Positions 55,080 through 61,210 of a stretch of 61,210 bases of DNA are shown here, one piece after another. Each line of letters begins with the position of its first letter. Within the stretch, counting starts at the first letter, position 1. The notes under the pieces were generated by a model that did not search any database, had not been told where the DNA came from, and saw only the letters and a program-made list of their open reading frames with translations. The position numbers were made by a program, and so were the translations under genes. Source of the stretch: Pseudomonadota bacterium (GTDB lineage Bacteria > Pseudomonadota > Gammaproteobacteria > JAIEPX01); NCBI GenBank assembly GCA_029777855.1, contig JAKORL010000226.1:1-61210 (forward strand), in the 5' to 3' direction.

Positions 55080-55982
55080 ATGATGAAAAATCGAGGCCTA
55101 AAGCAATTATTTAATATTCTTACGATTTGCCTTGATCGTATCACGCAATATCGATTAGCAAATTTAGTAACGGTGCTTTTACTCACAGCGACCCTTAGTT
55201 TGCCCGCATTATTTTGGTTGGTGACAGCCAACTTAAATAAACTGAGCCATCAGTGGTATAATAGTACTGAACTCAGTGTCTATTTAAAATCAGATACAAA
55301 GAATAGCGATATTGAAAATCTAATGGCTCAATTGCGCAAAAACGAGAGCGTTGCTGATAGCCATTATATATCTCCCGAAGATGGCCTAAAAGAAATGGCC
55401 CAACAATCCAATTTGCAGAGTGTCTTAAGTACACTTCCAAATAATCCATTGCCGGGTGTTATTGCAATTAAGCTCAAAACAACTGAAAATTTAAGTGAGG
55501 CTGCAAAAAATCTTCAAACCTCACTCTCTGCTAATCCTATTATAGAAACAGTACAAATTGATAGTTTATGGCTGCAACGATTGCAAAGTATGTTATCTAC
55601 CCTCAAGAAATTGAGTTTTATATTGGGTGTGTTATTAATTATTGGTGGTATATTAATTGTCAGCAACAGTATTCAATTGATGTTGGAAAAACACCGACAT
55701 GAAATTGCAATATATCAATTAGTCGGCGCAAATAGTCTCTTTATACGAGCCCCCTTTTTGATTTCAGGATTATTTATAGGTCTGATCGCAGGAATGCTCA
55801 CATGGATCGTAGTGAATTCGATTTTAATATGGTTACTGCCGAACGTTGATAATTTGGCTGCATTGTATCAAACCACTTTTCAACTAACAGATTTTGGATT
55901 TTTCGAAGGTTTGATTTTATGCTTGGTGAGTGGCGCATTGGGCACTGTAGGCGCTGTGGTTGCTTCTAGGCATTATGGATGA
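55080..55982 (+). CDS. ftsX: Cell division protein FtsX
   Basis: The protein has 300 residues with the FtsX layout: a cytoplasmic N-tail, a first membrane helix near 30-52, a periplasmic loop of about 120 residues (SVYLKSDTKN through the PLPGVIAIKL core), then three membrane helices near 175-200, 220-248 and 272-296. It is the membrane partner of FtsE. It starts 14 nt after ftsE, with GGAGCAGG upstream. Confidence 0.95.
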   Translation: MMKNRGLKQLFNILTICLDRITQYRLANLVTVLLLTATLSLPALFWLVTANLNKLSHQWYNSTELSVYLKSDTKNSDIENLMAQLRKNESVADSHYISPEDGLKEMAQQSNLQSVLSTLPNNPLPGVIAIKLKTTENLSEAAKNLQTSLSANPIIETVQIDSLWLQRLQSMLSTLKKLSFILGVLLIIGGILIVSNSIQLMLEKHRHEIAIYQLVGANSLFIRAPFLISGLFIGLIAGMLTWIVVNSILIWLLPNVDNLAALYQTTFQLTDFGFFEGLILCLVSGALGTVGAVVASRHYG

Positions 55983-56104
55983 TCGGATAGCAGTATTTTG
56001 AGATGATGATAATAACCCGCTAGTTCTTGTGAATTAATAGCACCGTGTATTTTTATAAATGTGCAAATGGCATTTGCCTTATCATGATACTGTTTCTCGT
56101 TTGA
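55983..56104. other. Spacer between ftsX and the transposase remnant
   Basis: No gene. The right part (from about 56060) may already belong to the decayed transposase in another frame. No clear terminator for ftsYEX is seen. Confidence 0.35.
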
Positions 56105-56530
56105 GTGACATCAATCCATGGACTAAATTCAGAAGTATCACCTGTTTGCAAATCTGTTGCCGTCGCCAGACCCGACACTCCAGAAAGTCTGACGTTACAA
56201 GCCACTCTTCACATCGAAGCTGCCGCCAGCCAGTTAATAGTGAAATCTCAACAGAAAGCAGGGTCAAAAAACTGGGCAAGATTAATCGCAAAGGAATATG
56301 AGGTGGATCCATTAAAGTGTGAGGGTTGTGGTGTGGAGATGAAGTTAATCGCTTTTATTAGAGATACGATCAGAATTACAAAAATACTCATTCATCTTGG
56401 TGAAGAAGTCGAAGCGCCAAAGATGCAATCTGCAAGAGCACCACCTGACGATTATCAAATTGAGCTAGAGCAGGAATTTGTGTTTGATCCCGAGCCAGAC
56501 TATCAGTTTGATCAAACGGTCAGTTTGTGA
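56105..56530 (+). pseudogene. IS91-family transposase C-terminal remnant
   Basis: The 141-codon frame carries NWARLIAKEYEVDPLKCEGCGVEMKLIAFIRD followed by ILIHLGE. This is the conserved C-terminal zinc-ribbon-like segment of IS91/Y2-type transposases (pattern W..LI...YEVDPL.C..C...M..I.FI.D). The catalytic HUH and tyrosine motifs are absent, since only the last third is left. It has no ribosome site. Confidence 0.75.
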
Positions 56531-56552
56531 AAACCCCACCAATAAGGGTTTT
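56530..56552 (+). terminator. Short stem-loop after the transposase remnant
   Basis: AAAACCC and GGGTTTT pair as a 7-bp stem around a 9-nt loop, ending in T-rich sequence directly after the stop codon. The stem is weak, so it is a possible terminator only. Confidence 0.45.
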
Positions 56553-57099
56553 CGTCTGCGAAAAAATCACTAGAGAAAATGATGTGCTATTTCATGATAT
56601 TAAAATTAAAAAATAGCGTTATAAATTTTTCAATTGAAAGAATTTTGCGATGCAGTAGAGAGAACGCTTTTGACAATTGACGAAAAAGTTTCTGATTTGT
56701 AAAAAAAGTGCGTTTGGAATTCTTATAAATCAGTGGGATTTTTGCATCAAAGTAGGTTCAACCCATGAAACCCAATAAGAGAGCACAGGGGCACGTCCTA
56801 ATTATAATCTTAATATTTTTAATGTTGTCATCTTTATTATTATGCAGTGCCCTCGAGACCTTGAAACAAGACAGCTTGGTGTCATTGCGTTCGAAAAGGA
56901 GGCAGTTAAGAGATCCAACAAACGCGTCCTAATTCCTTGTCATAAAGGCTGTCGATATTTGGTGCATAGATAGCAGCCACTTTTATCTTATTATTTGACA
57001 GTTCATGGGGTTTTGCTAACATCGATACGTTATGAGGTGGTCTCAAGTGGTTGAGCCTTACGACCCACGATAATAGCAGATTATAGGAGAATTAGCTTC
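56553..57099. other. Long leader region before the coiled-coil gene
   Basis: This is about 550 nt. A short plus-strand open stretch at 56765-56930 (MKPNKRAQGHVLIIILIFLMLSS then LLCSALETLKQDS) looks like the start of a pilin-like or small membrane protein, but it has no strong ribosome site. The remainder presumably holds the promoter of the large gene; an ATAGGAGA ribosome site lies at 57083-57090. Confidence 0.45.
56765..56929 (+). CDS. Possible small single-pass membrane protein
   Basis: A frame of about 54 codons starts with ATGAAACCC and encodes a basic N-terminus followed by a strongly hydrophobic helix (VLIIILIFLMLSSLLLC) and a polar tail. It could be a small inner-membrane protein or the relic of a type IV pilin-like gene. 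No good ribosome site and no homologue recognised. Confidence 0.3.
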
Positions 57100-60000
57100 A
57101 TGGAAGAAAAGCCCGGGCAGCATTTACTTAAACCAGCTTCAGCTCGCAAATCTCGCCATGATTCACCTACACCTCCCGAGGAGCTTCATTCGAATACTCC
57201 TGACCATAATACCGCATCTCGGTTTGGTGTCAGATTAAGATCTCATACTCATGACAGCGAATCTGGGGGCAGTATGCCTTTAGTTTCCAGTTCTAACTCT
57301 ACTAATAATCCACCTAAGCCTATTCCGAAGCCAGTGGGGCGTAATTTTGCAGCTCAACCTGTTAAAATGCCTCAGAAAACCACTTCACCTCAAGAACTTC
57401 GTGCTGGGCCCCCCCCTCATGATGTGATAACTCAAGATGAAAGCGCGGTGCATCTGGCTTTGCCAAAATCTAGCTCGGTAGCGGAGCAGCCAGCTAAAAT
57501 TGAGCGGAAGAAGTCTAAATGTGCGGAGTTGAAAGAAAAACTGGCTCTGCTAAACCAAGAGGCTATAGAAATAAAGTTAACGCTTGATAGTAGTAGCGAA
57601 GATAAGCTGAAGCAGGAAATGAAAGATCAGCGTAAGGTAACAGAGGGAAAGCGAGATGGCCTGCAAAAGAAAATACAGGAGCTACAAGAAACCATCGAAG
57701 CTGATGTTGGTTTATTATCTTTGTCCACAAGTTTAAAAACAGAAGATTCAAAATCTCTAGGTGAGGATAAAAAAGAGTTTCAAACTCAATTTGACGAATT
57801 TGTAAGTGGAAATACAAAAGCAAAGTTATGGCAAGACATTGCAATGAAAGCTGTCCAAGATAAAGAAAAATTTACAGCTCTCAATAGTGCTTTGCAGCGA
57901 GAAGAACTTGAATCTTTAAAAAAACAACTTGAAAAGAGAAAAGAGCAAATTAAGCAAGAGATACAAGGTTTAAATTCAAGAGTTGATGAACTTAGTACAA
58001 AAATTAAAAATAACCAAACAGAAGTAACCCAGTGTCAGAAAATAAAGAAAGAATCCGAGGCTCAAAAAAGAATTAATGAAGATCATTCTCAAAAAATACA
58101 GTCTGACATTCAAGCCAAAGAAGGCGAACGAAGCCAATATGTAGGTGCATTCGAGCAACTATATCGTGAAAATAATGCTCAAATAGCTCGTCTTAAGGCA
58201 TTTGACATCGAAACAATGTCAAGAGGCGGTCCTAAAGATTTGTCAGATGATAATTTTATTCGTATCGATGGAAAAAATGTTGGTAACGTTTCTATAGGCG
58301 TTTGTATTGCCATTATTGATGCCTATACTGGGGAGTGTAAGCACTATAAAGCTTTCGATATAGCCTACACTTCAGGTGACTTAGCTAAGGCCTCTAAATT
58401 TATAGAGGATAACTATCTTAATAATCCATCAGGCTCGGTATTAGTGGTTATTCATTGTGATAATGCAACAGATTGGCTTGGTCCACAATTTGCGAATTTC
58501 ATGAAAACACGGCTTGAGAGTACTCAGTGTCCTGTCGGGTTTCGTACGCCCTGGTGTTTTATAAAAGATGGTAACAGAATTCGGGAAGATTTTCGTGGTA
58601 GGAGTAGTGGCTGTGATGACCTTGTTCGTGCTGCTAATCCCTCAAGAAATGCTGAAATAAATAACTCTAGAGCATCGAGCCTGCTTAGGGTGGACTATGT
58701 TGCGACAAAAAAGCGTGAATTTGATTTAAATATTGAAAGTGCTCGAACTCAATTTGATCAACGAGTTGCGCCTTGTGATGAAGCAATCAAGAAATTCAGG
58801 GAAGAGAAGTCAAAATACGATCAGGAAGTGTTCAGAATTACAGGATCTATTAATGCCGAACAATCTAAAATTGAAAACTGCAATAGCCAAATAGCTCGCT
58901 TTGAGCAAGAGAAAAAAGACGCAGAACATGAAATTAGTAGTAAAAAATCTATTTTATTAGGTTATGAAGCTTTAATGGCAGAGTATGCAGAAAAGCTAAG
59001 GCAAATCGGTGAGACAAAAAGTGCGGGTGAGCTTTTGGAAGAAACTAAGGCTCCCAAAAAAGAAGAGATTAATCAAGAAGACGAGCAAAAAAGATCAGGT
59101 GCTATATCAAATCTTATCAAAAACATTGAAAAAAACCGGATTGAACTTCACAACTGTTTGAGATTTCTGACGGAGTGCACAGCAGAGATAAAGAGTCTGG
59201 ATGTAAAGATTTCTGGTATTGAACTGACCTATCAAAAATATACCGATGATCAGCAGAGAATACTCATTGACAAAAATAGGGCAATTCAAGAAATCCAAGA
59301 CAAAATTACTGAAGAGACGTTCAAAGAAACTACTCAAATCGAGCTGGAATTACTTCTTAGGAATCTTGTCTTCTCGGGCTATCCTTCAACTGATCAGGAT
59401 ACTTTATTAAGTCGGCTTATTTCAGCAGCTTTGCCAGTCATTTATAATGAAGAGCCCTCGTACAGGTTGAGTGATAATCAATTTGAAAAGCCTCCTGAAA
59501 AGCACAAAGAAGTCTTGAAAAGATTGGTGAGCAGCGCACAAGATCTTTTAAAAAATTTTCTTACCAGTGCAGAAGGCAAGCGTGACACTGAATTTGACTT
59601 AGAGAAAATGATACAAACGTTGGAAAAAACGCAGCCCCAACTTGTTTATGATACTGCTACAAGAGTCATTAATGATGAATATCAAAGTGATGGTAGGGTC
59701 GTAAAAATCAAAAAGGTCGAGTCTATCGACCAACTAACGGCACCTAAAAAAGCCCATCAACATTTAATGGAAATCGATTTTTGTGAGATTGATGGCCATA
59801 TTTTTACGGAATTAGATAAAGCAAGGGATGTAAGTACCTCGATAGAGCCTTTAGAAGAGAGGCTGCTCCTTGCGATATTGCCTGTTGTTTTCAAAGGAGT
59901 TGATGCCCGCGATAAAAGCAATCTATATGAAATTGTGAATGCTCCGGGCTATAAGGAAAAAGAAAAACGGTTACTAGAGAAAGTTCGCGAAATGATGACG

Positions 60001-61210
60001 GGTGTTGTGGCTCAATGGAGGGATGATGCGACTGAGGCTTCTAGTGGGGGTGAGCAAATAGAGATTGGTGAGTCTGAGAAATGCCACGCAAGTCTTATTA
60101 GAGCAACAGTAGCTCAAGTTATCAATGGTGAATATCAAAAGCGCGATATTCAAATAAAGCTTAATGCTGTCGATAATATTAATATGATCAAGCCAGTTAA
60201 AAACAATAATTCAAACGTGACTGAAATAACGATTTTTTCATACAATGATAATTTTTTAACAGTAAGAGATAAGTCTGTTTTTGATGATGATTTAGCTGTG
60301 TATGAATGGGCTTCGCAACTTATCAAAGTTTTTGTTTATAACAATAATAATTTTTTACAGAATTTTTTTGTGGCACATTTTAATTCTTGGGCCAAAAAAA
60401 ATAAGTTAGGTCAGTTTGATAGTGTTGATGTTTCTAAGTTAGTTGAATACTATAACGAAATGCAACTGAAGCTTGCGGGGCTCAATAATTTTATGGCCCT
60501 TTATCGCTTTGGCCAGGTAGACGCTCAAGCTTTGGGTGAGGACATACAGGCTCAAATTGTATATAGTCTGATTAATAAAGTTTGTGATCATGTTTTACTG
60601 CACCATGATAAACTTTCCGAGAGGCAGCATGGTAAACTGTTAAGATTTCTTAAAAATGGCATTTCTACCGTTTTGATGTCCCTTGTTCAAAATGAAATAT
60701 TCCGCAGGAATAATCAAGAAGAAGCAAAAATAGACTATAACCAGGATCCGATAGCGCGCTTAGAAAAAGCAGTGAGTGCCAAATTTCAAGAAGTTCAAGC
60801 GCTCAAAAAAATTGTTGAAGAGAAAAATAATGATTCATCAGATAAGGCTTCAAAATCTGAAAGATTGCAAAGCGAGAAAGAGAGATTGGCGGCATGTTTT
60901 CATGAGCAAGAAGATCAAATAAAAAAAGAAGCTCTGGAAAAGCAAGTTGCGATAGATAGCAAAAGCTTGTCTAAGGCGAATGCCGATGAAGGTATAGCTC
61001 AGACACAGGAGGAAATAGAAGTCAACAAGGCGAAAAATGAAGAAACACAAAATGAATTGCGAAACTTGATGGAAGAGCGGTCGCGGCTCGAAAAAAAATT
61101 AGAAGGGGCGGAGCAGGAGAAAAAAGAATATGATGCTAAAGATAATAAATTACAAGGTGAATTAAAAGCACATCAAAAAGAATTTGATGATGTTAGCTCT
61201 TTTAAAAAGG
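57100..61210 (+). CDS. Giant coiled-coil protein with FAM3/ILEI-like domain (3' end outside window)
   Basis: The frame is open from the ATG at 57100 (ATAGGAGA 9 nt upstream) to the window end: 1370 codons with no stop. Residues 1-130 are disordered, rich in Pro and Ser. Residues 130-370 are coiled coil. Residues about 385-512 form a globular domain resembling the FAM3/ILEI (interleukin-like EMT inducer) domain: SIGVCIAIIDAYTGECKHYKAFD, VLVVIHCDNATDWLG, and GFRTPWCFIKDGN, where FAM3 proteins have FRDNWVF(V/C)G-KG. Residues 525-745 are coiled coil, about 746-1220 mixed helical, and coiled coil again from 1225. There is no signal peptide or membrane helix. It is probably a host-directed or structural effector-like protein; no enzymatic motif is seen. 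Confidence 0.85.
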   Translation, partial: MEEKPGQHLLKPASARKSRHDSPTPPEELHSNTPDHNTASRFGVRLRSHTHDSESGGSMPLVSSSNSTNNPPKPIPKPVGRNFAAQPVKMPQKTTSPQELRAGPPPHDVITQDESAVHLALPKSSSVAEQPAKIERKKSKCAELKEKLALLNQEAIEIKLTLDSSSEDKLKQEMKDQRKVTEGKRDGLQKKIQELQETIEADVGLLSLSTSLKTEDSKSLGEDKKEFQTQFDEFVSGNTKAKLWQDIAMKAVQDKEKFTALNSALQREELESLKKQLEKRKEQIKQEIQGLNSRVDELSTKIKNNQTEVTQCQKIKKESEAQKRINEDHSQKIQSDIQAKEGERSQYVGAFEQLYRENNAQIARLKAFDIETMSRGGPKDLSDDNFIRIDGKNVGNVSIGVCIAIIDAYTGECKHYKAFDIAYTSGDLAKASKFIEDNYLNNPSGSVLVVIHCDNATDWLGPQFANFMKTRLESTQCPVGFRTPWCFIKDGNRIREDFRGRSSGCDDLVRAANPSRNAEINNSRASSLLRVDYVATKKREFDLNIESARTQFDQRVAPCDEAIKKFREEKSKYDQEVFRITGSINAEQSKIENCNSQIARFEQEKKDAEHEISSKKSILLGYEALMAEYAEKLRQIGETKSAGELLEETKAPKKEEINQEDEQKRSGAISNLIKNIEKNRIELHNCLRFLTECTAEIKSLDVKISGIELTYQKYTDDQQRILIDKNRAIQEIQDKITEETFKETTQIELELLLRNLVFSGYPSTDQDTLLSRLISAALPVIYNEEPSYRLSDNQFEKPPEKHKEVLKRLVSSAQDLLKNFLTSAEGKRDTEFDLEKMIQTLEKTQPQLVYDTATRVINDEYQSDGRVVKIKKVESIDQLTAPKKAHQHLMEIDFCEIDGHIFTELDKARDVSTSIEPLEERLLLAILPVVFKGVDARDKSNLYEIVNAPGYKEKEKRLLEKVREMMTGVVAQWRDDATEASSGGEQIEIGESEKCHASLIRATVAQVINGEYQKRDIQIKLNAVDNINMIKPVKNNNSNVTEITIFSYNDNFLTVRDKSVFDDDLAVYEWASQLIKVFVYNNNNFLQNFFVAHFNSWAKKNKLGQFDSVDVSKLVEYYNEMQLKLAGLNNFMALYRFGQVDAQALGEDIQAQIVYSLINKVCDHVLLHHDKLSERQHGKLLRFLKNGISTVLMSLVQNEIFRRNNQEEAKIDYNQDPIARLEKAVSAKFQEVQALKKIVEEKNNDSSDKASKSERLQSEKERLAACFHEQEDQIKKEALEKQVAIDSKSLSKANADEGIAQTQEEIEVNKAKNEETQNELRNLMEERSRLEKKLEGAEQEKKEYDAKDNKLQGELKAHQKEFDDVSSFKK

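Noticed and set aside
56059..56312. Other-frame ORFs overlapping the IS91 remnant on both strands
   Set aside because: Only the frame at 56105-56530 shows the conserved transposase tail; the others are its shadows.
57563..59337. Minus-strand frames opposite the giant coiled-coil gene
   Set aside because: They are hydrophobic shadows of Lys/Glu-rich codons on the plus strand and lack ribosome sites.

Overview
The window looks like the chromosome of a host-associated gammaproteobacterium, most like the Legionellales (Legionella, Coxiella, Berkiella type). It is AT-rich. It carries ordinary gammaproteobacterial housekeeping genes: gyrB, guanine deaminase, an SdaA-type serine dehydratase, uridine phosphorylase, rsmD, a tandem M16 peptidase pair and ftsY-ftsE-ftsX. 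Between them lie large eukaryote-like proteins with ankyrin, TPR, F-box, WD40, NACHT, coiled-coil and FAM3/ILEI-like domains, and many toxin-antitoxin type genes in several states of decay. The placement is by protein resemblance only; no rRNA or tRNA is present to test it.

Region 1 (1-12.5 kb). A parS-like ParB site (75-90) is followed by a compact minus-strand operon that reads cupin, haem-oxygenase-like di-iron oxidase, SHMT-like PLP enzyme, and an 886-residue fusion of four kinases. The fusion joins a nucleoside-kinase-like P-loop domain, a guanylate kinase, a choline-kinase-like domain and a nucleoside diphosphate kinase. Divergent from this operon is a 2186-residue protein with adenylation, carrier and thioesterase domains followed by a NACHT ATPase, pentapeptide-like repeats and about 12 WD40 repeats. 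Together this looks like a small-molecule pathway whose assembly-line enzyme is fused to an NLR-like sensor. It is the best candidate here for an undescribed system.

Region 2 (12.8-18.8 kb). gyrB ends in a perfect 34-bp inverted repeat. After it come a guanine deaminase, a hipBA operon preceded by three evenly spaced operators, and a DUF3025 gene.

Region 3 (19-31.1 kb) is an effector-like island. It holds two tandem paralogues (1510 and 1553 residues) with ankyrin repeats, a GlnD/DUF294-like nucleotidyltransferase motif and TPRs; the second ends in a CaaX box (CILM). An F-box protein and an unknown 647-residue protein form a minus-strand pair.

Region 4 (31.2-33.7 kb) is metabolic: serine dehydratase and uridine phosphorylase, divergently transcribed.

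Region 5 (33.8-50 kb) is a mosaic accessory island. It contains an AbiEi gene with a truncated partner, a Bro-N phage gene with an internal deletion, a hipB-hipA operon with a PD-(D/E)xK-like gene behind it, an intact abiEi-abiEii pair, an HNH nuclease-like gene with a small partner, a Fic protein, a secreted PQQ-type beta-propeller enzyme, and decayed copies of the hip and abiE loci. Two partial copies of the 3' end of rsmD lie inside the island, and the intact rsmD closes it at 50 kb. This points to repeated insertion or duplication at the rsmD 3' end.

Region 6 (50-61.2 kb) returns to core genes (rsmD, two M16 peptidases, ftsYEX). It then has an IS91-like transposase remnant and a very large coiled-coil protein with a FAM3/ILEI-like domain, which runs off the window end.
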